Assembly (NCBI RefSeq): GCF_014648355.1
Contig: NZ_BMQY01000001.1
Span: forward strand, 310,001 to 374,000
Length of the DNA: 64,000 nucleotides
Direction of reading: 5' to 3'
Source: Couchioplanes azureus
GTDB lineage: Bacteria > Actinomycetota > Actinomycetes > Mycobacteriales > Micromonosporaceae
The position numbers and the translations under genes are program-made. Positions within the stretch are counted from its first letter, which is position 1. Every line of letters starts with the position of its first letter. The notes under the pieces are model-generated. The model was not told the origin of the DNA, did no database searches, and saw only the letters and a program-made list of their open reading frames with translations. Below, piece by piece: positions 15,356 through 23,557 of the stretch.

Positions 15356-15698
15356 CGGCGGCGACACCGCGGGCCATTCCGGCGAGCGCAGCAGGTCACG
15401 CACCCGGCGGGAGCCCTGACCTTCCCGCTCGGCGAACTCGGTTCCGCCTCGCACGTGGCACACCCCTTCCGACGGACGACCTTCCCAGGGTGTGCAACGC
15501 CCGCCGCGGCTGTCCGCATTCCGACTTGCCCGGCCCGGCCCTGCCGGCTTCCGCGCCCGAGCACCTGACCCAGCCGGATCGGCGCACCCGAACGGCACGC
15601 CTGGACACCGGACCGGTCCTGCCCGCGCCCCTGGCCCGGCCGGGCCGGCCTCCGTGCGGCGGCGCGGTCAGGGGGCTTCCGTGCGCGCGACGGCGCCC

Positions 15699-15929
15699 GG
15701 TCAGCTGGCCTCCGTACGCGCGGCGCCGCCCGGTCAGCTGGCCTCCGTACGCGCGGCGCCGCCCGGTCAGCTGGCCTCCGTGCGCGCGGCGCCGCCCGGT
15801 CAGCTGGCCTCCGTGCGCGCGGCGCCGCCCGGTCAGCTGGCCTCCGTACGCGCGGCGCCGCCCGGTCAGCTGGCCTCCGTACGCGCGGCGCCGCCCGGTC
15901 AGCTGGCCTCCGTGCGCGGCGGCGGCCGG
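15699..15929. repeat. 33-bp tandem array (7 units) at the end of the hydrolase gene
   Basis: Six full 33-bp units starting ggtcagctggcctccgt plus a decayed seventh, with A/G variation at one site. The 12 bp ggtcagctggcc of each unit equal the last codons and stop codon of the adjacent minus-strand hydrolase (15928-15939). Decayed copies extend left to about 15660. The remaining DNA from 15356 to 15660 in this 740-bp non-coding stretch shows nothing else recognisable. Confidence 0.92.
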
Positions 15930-16547
15930 TCAGCTGGCCCAGCCGTGCCGGCGCAGCCACCCGGCCACGATGCCGGCCGTGGCGCCCAGGTCCCGGCGCA
16001 GGTCGTGGACGGCTCCCGGACGTACCTCGACCTCGATGGTGCCGGACGGCTCGGGCACGCCGAAGGGGTCGCGGTCGCCGTTGACGACCAGCGTCGGCAG
16101 CCCGGCGGGAAGTTCGCCGGCCCGGCTGCGTTCCGGCTTGCCGGGCGGGTGCAGCGGGAAGGCCAGCGCCAGCACGCCGGCGGCACCGAGTGCCCGTGCC
16201 GTACGGCAGGCGACCCGCGCCCCGCTGGACCGGCCGCCGGTGACGAGCGGCAGAGCCGGATCGGCGATCTCGGCCAGGACGGCGCTCCACGCCTCGTCCA
16301 GGTGACCGGCGGGCGCCGGCGCGCGGCGCCCCGCCACCCGGTAGGGCTGGGTGACCAGGGCGACCCGGACGGCACCGGCGACCGCCGCGTCGTGCACCGC
16401 CGTCAGGTCGGGCGCGTCGACGTCCCCGCCGGCGCCGTGACCGAGGACGAGCATGCTGAGGGGCGGGCCGGCGGGGTCCGTGACCCGGACCCGCGCCGGT
16501 CCGCGCGGGGTGTCGATCTCGAAGCTGCGCACAGCTCCTATGGTCAC
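15930..16547 (-). CDS. Alpha/beta hydrolase (KANL3/Tex30-like)
   Basis: A 205-residue single-domain hydrolase. The nucleophile elbow reads GGRSSGARVA, with Ser in G-x-S-x-G, preceded by LVLGHGAGGD (oxyanion region). The acid is in VNGDRDPFG and the His in PGAVHDLRRD. The compact size and dienelactone-hydrolase-like order match the KANL3/Tex30 family, whose substrates are mostly unknown. GTG 16547 has GGGAG about 8 nt upstream. The stop codon lies inside the first unit of the 33-bp array. Confidence 0.82.
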   Translation of the reverse strand: MTIGAVRSFEIDTPRGPARVRVTDPAGPPLSMLVLGHGAGGDVDAPDLTAVHDAAVAGAVRVALVTQPYRVAGRRAPAPAGHLDEAWSAVLAEIADPALPLVTGGRSSGARVACRTARALGAAGVLALAFPLHPPGKPERSRAGELPAGLPTLVVNGDRDPFGVPEPSGTIEVEVRPGAVHDLRRDLGATAGIVAGWLRRHGWAS

Positions 16548-16620
16548 CGGCCGGCCGGCTCCCGCGTCGGCAGGCGCCGATCTTGCTCTTCCGGGCGACC
16601 GCCGCCAGGCCACCTGCCGC

Positions 16621-16797
16621 CGCCCGGCCACCAGCCGTCAGCCGCAGGCCACCAGCCGCTGGCCACCGGGCACCGGCCACCAGCCGTCAGCCGCTGGCCG
16701 CTGGCCACCGGCCGTCAGCCACCAGCCACCAGCCACCAGCCGCCGGGCACCGGGCACCGGGCACCGGGCACCGGGCACCGGGCACCGGGCACCGATG
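16621..16797. repeat. Degenerate CAGCCG-rich repeats plus 7-bp array
   Basis: From 16621 to 16740 irregular copies of ccaccagccgtcagccgctg alternate; from 16745 to 16793 there are seven perfect units of gggcacc. The region separates the 5' end of the hydrolase gene from the 3' end of the second whiB gene, and resembles slipped-strand expansion. Confidence 0.85.
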
Positions 16798-16825
16798 TTG
16801 CCAGGCCTGGTCGGTCCTCGACCGG

Positions 16826-17221
16826 CTACCGGCTGACCGGTTCCAGGGTGAGCAGGCGGCGATCCTGCTCGTCCTGGCCGTCGTCGACCGGGTCACCGTT
16901 CGGCTGCACCCGTTCCCGCCAGGCGATGAGCATCGCGCGGCGTTCGCGGGCCGTCGTGCCGCCCCAGACCCCGTGACAGTCGCCCACCTGCAGCGCCCAG
17001 GCCAGGCAGGGCCCCTGGACGTCGCAGGTGCCGCAGAGCGCCACCGCGCTCTCCGTGGGTTCGTTCGGAGCCGGGAAAAAGGTTTCCGGATCGACCGTCC
17101 GGCAGGCGCCCCTGGTCCGCCAGGCCTGGTCGGACCGGCGTCCCCGGATGGCACCGAGAAGCCTCGGGTCGCGCCGTGCGATGGCGACTTCGTGTGGACG
17201 CGGCATTCGAGCGCGTGTCAT
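16826..17221 (-). CDS. WhiB-family transcriptional regulator (second copy)
   Basis: A 131-residue Wbl protein, longer than WhiB1. Cluster cysteines are in TRGACRTVDPETFF and ALCGTCDVQGPCLAWAL, followed by GVWGG and the basic segment ARERRAMLIAWRERV. N- and C-terminal extensions (about 30 residues each) differ from WhiB1. The ATG has GGGGGAGG with 7 nt spacing. The subclass cannot be settled by eye; the AT-rich leader upstream recalls stress-induced wbl genes. Confidence 0.9.
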   Translation of the reverse strand: MTRARMPRPHEVAIARRDPRLLGAIRGRRSDQAWRTRGACRTVDPETFFPAPNEPTESAVALCGTCDVQGPCLAWALQVGDCHGVWGGTTARERRAMLIAWRERVQPNGDPVDDGQDEQDRRLLTLEPVSR

Positions 17222-17373
17222 CAGCCCACCTCCCCCGTGGGTACCGGCAGAGTCGTGGCGAGGCGGCCCGCACCGTACGCACCGTCGCCACACCGGCGCT
17301 GGTTTCTATCGCACAGTGGAAGATCAGAACAAGGGTCCTATCGATCTCTGAACAAAACTTTCATTTTGATATG

Positions 17374-17397
17374 CGCCTATTACCGGGCAAATAGGCG
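17374..17397. promoter_or_regulatory. Inverted repeat in AT-rich DNA upstream of the second whiB
   Basis: cgcctatt and aataggcg are perfect 8-bp arms with an 8-bp centre. They sit in a markedly AT-rich stretch (about 17345-17410) between the SRAP stop codon and the whiB start on the minus strand. It may be an operator in the whiB promoter or the SRAP terminator; the lack of a U-run leaves this open. Confidence 0.45.
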
Positions 17398-17467
17398 GTC
17401 ACGATTTGCCCACGCCTGGCCGATCATGTCCGCGCCGACCCCGCCGTGCCGCCCGGCCCGGTCGACC

Positions 17468-18154
17468 TCAGAAGAGCGTCGCTTCCGCAGCCGGAGCCGG
17501 CAGCGGTGTCGTCAACGCCGGGCCGTTGTTGCGGACGTTGCCGACGTCCGGGCGGACCGCCCGCACCTCGATCGCCTCCAGGGCCGCCTCGGACGGCGGC
17601 CGCAACAGCTCGCCGGGATCCCCGGCGCCGGTCAGCCACGCCGCCCAGCGCTCGGGCGGCAGGATCAGCGGCATGCGGTCGTGCACCGCCGCCAGCTCGC
17701 CGAGCGCCGCCGTGGTGAGCACGCTGCAGGTCAGCGCCTCGGCGCGCCACATCGTCCAGATGCCCGCGAAGGCCAGCACCGAGGAGTCGCGCGGGGTCAT
17801 GTAGTAGGCCTGGCGTTGCTTGCCGGTGCGTACCCACTCGTACCAGCCGTCGGCCGGCACCAGGCAGCGGCGGCGCTGGAAGGAGGCGGCGAACGCCGGG
17901 GAGGTGGCCACCGTCTCGGACCGGGCGTTGATCATCCGGGCTCCGGCACGCGGATCGGTGGCCCAGGGCGGCAGCAGGCCCCAGCGGGCGTTGTCGACCA
18001 CCCGGCCGTCGTGGCGCTGCGACATGCGGATCACCGGCACCGGATCGGTCGGTGCGACGTTCCAGCTCGCCGGCGGCGCCTCGGCCACGGCGACGGCGTC
18101 GAAGAGCCGGCCGAGGTCGGCCTCGCTCTTCGTGGTCGCATAGCGCCCGCACAT
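17468..18154 (-). CDS. SRAP-family abasic-site-processing protein (YedK/HMCES)
   Basis: A 228-residue DNA-repair protein that forms a covalent thiazolidine link to abasic sites in single-stranded DNA. The catalytic Cys2 is in MCGRYATT, and the conserved blocks NVAPTDPVPVIR, WGLLPPWA, NARSETV, CLVPADGWYEW and HDRMPLIL are all intact. ATG 18154 leaves Cys at position 2 after Met removal, which decides the start although the frame is open to 18460. TAGGGT lies 7 nt upstream, suggesting a leaderless transcript. Confidence 0.94.
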   Translation of the reverse strand: MCGRYATTKSEADLGRLFDAVAVAEAPPASWNVAPTDPVPVIRMSQRHDGRVVDNARWGLLPPWATDPRAGARMINARSETVATSPAFAASFQRRRCLVPADGWYEWVRTGKQRQAYYMTPRDSSVLAFAGIWTMWRAEALTCSVLTTAALGELAAVHDRMPLILPPERWAAWLTGAGDPGELLRPPSEAALEAIEVRAVRPDVGNVRNNGPALTTPLPAPAAEATLF

Positions 18155-18230
18155 GCGCCAGACCCTACGCCCGATGCCGGCACGCCCGCTGACCCGCCGC
18201 GTGCGACCCCGGGCGAGCGGGCCACGAACG

Positions 18231-18445
18231 CGGGCCACGCCCGGAAAGCGGGCCAGGCACGCAAAAGCGCGAAGCGGGCGGGACACGGAAAAGCCGGGAA
18301 GCGGGCGGGGCCAGGTAAAAGCGGGGAAGCAGGCGAGGCACGGAAAAGCCGGGAAGCGGGCGGGGCACTGACGCGGGCGAGGCACGGAAAAGTGAAAGAC
18401 GGCCAGGCCCCCGAAAGCGCGGTGGGGCACGGGAAGCGGGCCGGG
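18231..18445. repeat. Purine-rich degenerate repeats between SRAP and aroA
   Basis: Repeated blocks of ggcacggaaaagccgggaag and gcgggcggggc, imperfect and with shifting period, run through nearly the whole 330-bp divergent gap. All G/A enrichment is on the plus strand. Outside the repeats only the two putative -10 boxes near each start codon remain. Confidence 0.75.
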
Positions 18446-18483
18446 CGCGGCGGCTGTCACACCCGACCGGCAGAATGGGTGCC

Positions 18484-19767
18484 GTGACCGCAGAAGCCCG
18501 ACCCTGGACCGCGCCCGTCGCCACGGGGCCCGTCGCCGCGACCGTGCGGCTGCCCGGCTCCAAGTCGATGACCGCGCGGGCCCTCGTGCTCAGCGCCCTC
18601 GCGGACGGCCCCGGCGAGGTCCATCGCCCGCTGCGGGCCCGGGACACCACCCTGATGGCCGCCGGCCTGCGGGCGCTGGGCGCCGGGATCGACGAATCCG
18701 GCGCGGAGGTCTGGACGGTCCAGCCCGGACCGCTGCGCGGCCCCGCCACCATCGACGTCGGCCTGGCCGGCACCGTGATGCGGTTCGCCCCGCCGGTGGC
18801 CGCACTGGCCGAGGGCACGGTCACGTTCGACGGCGACCCGCACGCCCGTAACCGCCCGCTGCGGCCGATCGTGGAGGCGTTGCGGTCCCTCGGCGTCGAC
18901 ATCGACTCGTCGCCCGCGGGCGGCCTGCCGCTCGTCGTGCGCGGCACCGGCGTGGTCGAGGGCGGCTCGGCCGTCATCGACGCCTCCGCCTCCAGCCAGT
19001 TCGTGTCCGGCCTGCTGCTGTCGGCGCCGCGTTTCGCCAAGGGCCTGGTGCTGCGGCACGAGGGGCCGCCGGTGCCGTCCGCGCCGCATCTGCGGATGAC
19101 CACCCACATGCTGCGGGCGGCCGGGGCGGTCGTCGACGAGAGCGAGCCGGACGTCTGGGCCGTCGAGCCGGGTGCCCTGAGCGGGCGGTCCTGGCGGATC
19201 GAGCCGGACCTGTCCGGCGCCGCGCCGTTCTTCGCCGCCGCCATGGTCACCGGCGGGTCGGTGACGCTGGCCGGCTGGCCCCGGGACAGCTGGCAGCCGG
19301 TCGGCGCCCTCGCCGAGCTGCTCACCGGGCTCGGAGCCGAGGTGAGCCAGGGCGACGACGGGCTCACCGTGCGGGGCACGGGCACGCTGCGCGGCATCGA
19401 CGCCGACCTGTCGGAGGTCAGCGAGCTGACCCCGGTCGTCGCCGCCCTGGCCGCGCTCGCCTCCTCGCCGTCCTCGCTGCGCGGGGTGGCACACATCCGG
19501 GGCCACGAGACCGACCGCATCGCCGCGCTGGCCCGGGAGCTCACCAAGGCCGGCGCCGCGGTGGTGGAGCATCCCGACGGGCTGGAGATCACCCCCCGGC
19601 CGTTGCGGGCGGCCACCTTCGAGACCTACGCCGACCACCGGATGGCCCACGCCGCGGCCGTGATCGGGCTCGTTGTCGAGGGGATCGACCTCACCGACGT
19701 AGCGTGTACGTCGAAGACGCTGCCCGAGTTCCCCGAGCTCTGGGCCGGCCTGGTGACAGGGAGCTGA
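18484..19767 (+). CDS. aroA: 3-phosphoshikimate 1-carboxyvinyltransferase (EPSP synthase)
   Basis: A 427-residue shikimate-pathway enzyme joining PEP to shikimate-3-phosphate. The substrate motifs are LPGSKSMTARALVLSALADG near the N-terminus, GTVMRF, and YADHRMAHAAAVIGL near the C-terminus (catalytic His/Arg). GTG 18484 lies 7 nt after CAGAAT, consistent with leaderless expression; an ATG at 18475 overlaps that -10 box and would add three residues. The end of the gene overlaps the rsgA frame. Confidence 0.95.
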   Translation: MTAEARPWTAPVATGPVAATVRLPGSKSMTARALVLSALADGPGEVHRPLRARDTTLMAAGLRALGAGIDESGAEVWTVQPGPLRGPATIDVGLAGTVMRFAPPVAALAEGTVTFDGDPHARNRPLRPIVEALRSLGVDIDSSPAGGLPLVVRGTGVVEGGSAVIDASASSQFVSGLLLSAPRFAKGLVLRHEGPPVPSAPHLRMTTHMLRAAGAVVDESEPDVWAVEPGALSGRSWRIEPDLSGAAPFFAAAMVTGGSVTLAGWPRDSWQPVGALAELLTGLGAEVSQGDDGLTVRGTGTLRGIDADLSEVSELTPVVAALAALASSPSSLRGVAHIRGHETDRIAALARELTKAGAAVVEHPDGLEITPRPLRAATFETYADHRMAHAAAVIGLVVEGIDLTDVACTSKTLPEFPELWAGLVTGS

Positions 19768-20843
19768 AGCTGCCGGCGCGCAAGCGGGAGTACGACGAGG
19801 ACGACGTCCGGGTCCGCCCGGGCCGGTCGTCGCGCCCGCGCACCCGGACCCGGCCCAAGCACGAGGACGCCGTCGCCGCGCTGGTGATCACCGTCGACCG
19901 CGGCCGCTACGGCTGTGTCCGCGAGGACTCCGACGGCGAGGACGAGATCGTCACCGCGATGCGCGCCCGCGAGCTGGGCCGCAAGTCCGTCGTGGTGGGC
20001 GACCGGGTGGCGCTGGTCGGCGACGTCTCGGGCGCGCCGGGGGCGCTGGCCCGCATCGTGCGCATCGCCGAGCGCACCTCGGTGCTGCGCCGCACGGCCG
20101 ACGACGACGACACCACGCCCGAGGGCCGGCTCGAGCGGGTCGTCGTGGCCAACGCCGACCAGCTCGTGATCGTCAGCGCGCTCGCCGATCCGCCGCCGCG
20201 CACGGGCTTCGTCGACCGGTGCCTGGTGGCCGCGTACGACGCCGACGTCGAGCCGCTGCTGTGCCTGACCAAGGCGGATCTCGCCGGGCCCGCGCCGGTG
20301 CTGGACTACTACGCCGAGCTCGATCTGCCGTACGTGCTGGTCGAGCCGGACAGCGACCTGAGCGAGCTGCGCGAGCACCTCGCCGACCGCATCTCGGTGC
20401 TGGTCGGCCACTCCGGCGTCGGCAAGTCGACGCTGGTGAACCGCCTGGTGCCGGATGCCCTGCGGGCGGTCGGCGTGGTCAGCGCGGTGGGCAAGGGGCG
20501 GCACACCTCGACCAGCGCCGTCGCGCTGCGCCTGCCCCGGGTCCGCAGGAAGGGCGATCCCGGCTGGATCATCGACACGCCCGGGATCCGCAGCTTCGGA
20601 CTGGCGCACGTGAGCGCGGAGAGCCTGCTGCACGGCTTTCCCGACCTCGTCGAGGGGACGGTCGACTGCCCGCCCAACTGCGGGCACACCGCCGCGGACG
20701 TCGACTGCACGCTGGACGCCTGGGTGGCGGCCGGCAAGGCGGACGCGCGCCGGCTCACGTCGTACCGCCGGCTCCTGAGCAGCCGCGCCGGCGAGCTGGA
20801 CGTGCGCGACCAGCCGGGTGACGCCGCGCCGGGCGCCGGGTGA
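19704..20843 (+). CDS. rsgA: Ribosome small subunit-dependent GTPase A
   Basis: A circularly permuted GTPase acting in late 30S maturation. The G motifs are in permuted order: LTKADL (G4) first, then GHSGVGKSTLVN (G1) and DTPGIRSFG (G3), followed by the zinc site CPPNCGHTAADVDC. The N-terminal OB fold is preceded by a basic tail. The only standard in-frame start is GTG 19704, giving 379 residues and a 64-bp overlap with aroA; the natural N-terminus may be around LPARKREYDEDDV if a CTG at 19764 is used. Confidence 0.92.
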   Translation: MYVEDAARVPRALGRPGDRELKLPARKREYDEDDVRVRPGRSSRPRTRTRPKHEDAVAALVITVDRGRYGCVREDSDGEDEIVTAMRARELGRKSVVVGDRVALVGDVSGAPGALARIVRIAERTSVLRRTADDDDTTPEGRLERVVVANADQLVIVSALADPPPRTGFVDRCLVAAYDADVEPLLCLTKADLAGPAPVLDYYAELDLPYVLVEPDSDLSELREHLADRISVLVGHSGVGKSTLVNRLVPDALRAVGVVSAVGKGRHTSTSAVALRLPRVRRKGDPGWIIDTPGIRSFGLAHVSAESLLHGFPDLVEGTVDCPPNCGHTAADVDCTLDAWVAAGKADARRLTSYRRLLSSRAGELDVRDQPGDAAPGAG

Positions 20844-20860
20844 TCGGCTAGCGTGCCGGC

Positions 20861-21664
20861 ATGGCTTCGTACGCCGACGACCTCGCCCTGGCCCACCTGC
20901 TGGCCGACACCGCCGACTCCATCTCGATGGCCCGGTTCCGCGCCCTCGACCTGCATGTCGAGTCCAAGCCGGACCTCACCCCGGTCTCGGACGCCGACAC
21001 CGCCGTCGAGCAGGCGATCCGGTCGACGCTGGCGCGGGCCCGGCCGCGCGACGGGGTGATCGGCGAGGAGTTCGGCAGCGCCACGGCGCCCGCCGGCGCG
21101 GGCAACCGGCACTGGGTCGTCGACCCGATCGACGGCACCAAGAACTTCATCCGCGGCGTGCCGATCTGGGGCACCCTCATCGCGCTCATGGAGGGTGAGC
21201 GGCCGGTCGCCGGGCTCGTCTCGGCGCCGGCGCTGGGCCGCCGCTGGTGGGGTGCGCTGGGCCACGGCGCGTATGCGGGCAAGCACCAGCGCGCCGCCAC
21301 CCGGCTGTCCGTCTCCGCCGTCCGCAAGCTCGGCGACGCCAGCTTCTGCTACTCCAGCCTGCCCAGCTGGGAGGAGGGCGGATACCTGGAGCCGATGCTC
21401 GGCCTGATGCGCGACAGCTGGCGGAGCCGCGCGTACGGGGACTTCTACGGCTACATGCTGCTGGCCGAGGGAGCCCTCGACGTCATGGTCGAACCGGAGC
21501 TCTCGCTGTGGGACGTGGCCGCGCTGATCCCCATCGTCACCGAGGCCGGGGGCCGCTTCACCGACCTGGCCGGGCACCGCGCGCCCGGCGACGGCAGCTC
21601 CATCGCCTCCAACGGCCACCTGCACGAAGAGATCCTCGAGCGGCTGGCCCGCGGCCGGGCGTGA
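20861..21664 (+). CDS. hisN: Histidinol-phosphatase (inositol monophosphatase family)
   Basis: A 267-residue Mg-dependent phosphatase catalysing the penultimate histidine step in actinobacteria. The metal ligands appear in VIGEEFG, VVDPIDGTKNF and LSLWDVAALIPIVTEAGG. The Trp/Gly-rich IPIWGTLIAL segment is typical of HisN rather than generic IMPases. ATG 20861 is exactly 6 nt after TAGCGT (20849-20854), so the transcript is likely leaderless despite being only 17 bp from rsgA. Confidence 0.9.
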   Translation: MASYADDLALAHLLADTADSISMARFRALDLHVESKPDLTPVSDADTAVEQAIRSTLARARPRDGVIGEEFGSATAPAGAGNRHWVVDPIDGTKNFIRGVPIWGTLIALMEGERPVAGLVSAPALGRRWWGALGHGAYAGKHQRAATRLSVSAVRKLGDASFCYSSLPSWEEGGYLEPMLGLMRDSWRSRAYGDFYGYMLLAEGALDVMVEPELSLWDVAALIPIVTEAGGRFTDLAGHRAPGDGSSIASNGHLHEEILERLARGRA

Positions 21665-21713
21665 CGGACCGTTCGTCCTCCGGGCGCGGGCGTCGCTGGT
21701 CTATTCTCGCTCA

Positions 21714-22613
21714 GTGATGTCCGCCGGCTGGTTCTTCCTCGCAGCGATGATCGCCGCGTACGGCGTGGCGAACATGCTGCAGTCGGTGGCGGCGGCGCGG
21801 ACGAGCGTGCATCACACTTTCGACCCGCAACTGCTGGTCCGGCTCGCTTGTCACCGTACCTATCTGCTCGGGCTCGTCTGTCAGGTCCTGGGGTTCGTCC
21901 TCGCCTTCCTGGCGCGCCGCGACCTGCCGCTTTTCCTGGTGCAGGCCAGCGTGGCGGCGGGGCTGGGGGTGACGGCGCTGCTCGGCGTGCTCGTGCTGAA
22001 GTGGAGTCTGCCGCTCGCGGAGGTCGCGCTGCTGGCGTTGCTGCTGGGCGGCATCACCGCGCTCGTGCTGTCGGCCCAGCCGGCGCATTCGCGCCAGCTC
22101 GGCACGTCCGGCGTGGTCGGCCTGGCGGTCGCGGTCGCGGTGATCGCGGTGCTCGGCTTCTTCGCGGTACGCCTGCACGGCGCGCTCGGCTCCGTCGTGC
22201 TCGGTTCCCTCGCCGGCATCGCGTTCTCGGCGGCGGCGATCGCGGCCCGGCCGCTGGCGATGGCGGACTCGGCCGGGGACTTCGTCTCCGACCCGCTGCT
22301 CTACCTGCTGATCGCCCACTCGATCGTGGGTCAGCTCCTGCTCGGCCTCGCCATGCAGCGGGGCTCGACCACCGCCGCGGTCGCCGCGATGGACGCCGCC
22401 GGCGCGGTGCCGGCGGCGATCGTCGGTCTGCTGCTGCTCGGCGACCGGATCCATCCGGGGCGGGAGTGGCTGGCCGGCGTCGGCTTCGTGGTCACTCTCG
22501 GCGCGGTCATCGCCCTGACCCGCTACGCCGAGCCGCAGCACCACCACGCGACCGTCCGGCCGTCGTCGGGGCGCCGGGCCGAGGGAGCGCGGCTGCACCC
22601 TGCCGCCCGCTGA
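21714..22613 (+). CDS. Multi-pass membrane protein (DMT-transporter-like)
   Basis: A 299-residue protein with about nine hydrophobic helices and a short polar tail (QHHHATVRPSSGRRAEG). The pairwise helix arrangement and the Gly/Ala-rich last helices resemble the drug/metabolite transporter superfamily, but no signature is decisive and the substrate is unknown. GTG 21714 lies 6 nt after TATTCT (21702-21707), a good leaderless start; an ATG follows immediately at 21717. Confidence 0.75.
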   Translation: MMSAGWFFLAAMIAAYGVANMLQSVAAARTSVHHTFDPQLLVRLACHRTYLLGLVCQVLGFVLAFLARRDLPLFLVQASVAAGLGVTALLGVLVLKWSLPLAEVALLALLLGGITALVLSAQPAHSRQLGTSGVVGLAVAVAVIAVLGFFAVRLHGALGSVVLGSLAGIAFSAAAIAARPLAMADSAGDFVSDPLLYLLIAHSIVGQLLLGLAMQRGSTTAAVAAMDAAGAVPAAIVGLLLLGDRIHPGREWLAGVGFVVTLGAVIALTRYAEPQHHHATVRPSSGRRAEGARLHPAAR

Positions 22614-22753
22614 GACGTGCATGAGCGGCGGCGCTCGGGGTACAACGGAGCGCATGACCATGCCTCGCTTTTGCACCAAATCGGGCAAGTCACCCTAAAC
22701 CTCCTCCGCGCGGGAATGCGAGTGCCGTACGCGTTATGCACAATGGAGCGATC

Positions 22754-23548
22754 ATGTCGAGCGAGGTCCGACACCTGGTGGACGGCGGGCAGACCTATCC
22801 GGTCGTCCGGCTGTCCGGGGTGCTCGACGCCGACTCCGCTCCCGCGGTGGGCGAGGCGCTGCTCGACGTGCTCGCCGGACAGCCCGAGGCGCTGGTCGTC
22901 GACGTACGCGACCTGACGGTCGGCCAGCCGGAGGCGGTCGTCGTGCTGCGCGACGTCGCCCACGCCACGGCCGACTGGCCGGGCGCCCACCTCGTGGTCT
23001 GCGCCGCGGGCGACATCGCCGGCTGGCACGGCAGCGGGCTGCCGATCTGGCCGAGCCCCGAGGAGGCGTTCACGGCGCTCGGCCGTCCCGCCCCCGGGAA
23101 CTTCCTCTCCATCGGCCTGCAACCGGTCGTGGGCGCCGCCCGGCAGTCCCGGGAGCTGGTCACCGAGGCGTGCGCCCGCTGGGAGCTGCCCGACCTGGCC
23201 GGGGCGGCGTGCATCGTCGTCACCGAGATGGTCAACAACGTGGTGGCGCACGCGCGGACGGAGATGACGGTCCTGCTCGCGCTGCACGGCGCCGCCATGA
23301 GCGTGGCGGTGCGCGACCGGTCCCCGGTCACGCCCCGGTTCACCGGCGGCCCGGTGCCGGTGACCTCGTACGGCGGCCGCGGCCTGCTGCTGATCGACTC
23401 GGTGGCCAGCCGCTGGGGCAGCCTCGCCGTGCCCGGCGGCAAGGTCGTGTGGGCCGCCCTGGACGAGGACGATCCCGCCGACGGCGCCGAGAGCCTGCCG
23501 GCCGGCGAAGTGCAGACCACAGGCATGGCAGGCCACACCCGGGGGTAA
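22754..23548 (+). CDS. STAS-HATPase fusion regulator (anti-sigma control)
   Basis: A 264-residue fusion. Residues about 1-115 form a STAS domain (VVRLSGVLDADSAPAVGEAL; VVDVRDLTVGQPEAVVVL), and about 125-245 an RsbW-like GHKL ATPase (VVTEMVNNVVAHA as N-box, GGRGLLLIDSVASRWG as G-box). In SigB-type networks these modules normally sit on separate antagonist and kinase proteins, so the fusion may self-regulate. ATG 22754 has GGAG 6 nt upstream. The next gene starts 9 bp later. Confidence 0.85.
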   Translation: MSSEVRHLVDGGQTYPVVRLSGVLDADSAPAVGEALLDVLAGQPEALVVDVRDLTVGQPEAVVVLRDVAHATADWPGAHLVVCAAGDIAGWHGSGLPIWPSPEEAFTALGRPAPGNFLSIGLQPVVGAARQSRELVTEACARWELPDLAGAACIVVTEMVNNVVAHARTEMTVLLALHGAAMSVAVRDRSPVTPRFTGGPVPVTSYGGRGLLLIDSVASRWGSLAVPGGKVVWAALDEDDPADGAESLPAGEVQTTGMAGHTRG

Positions 23549-23557
23549 TCACCGGGT

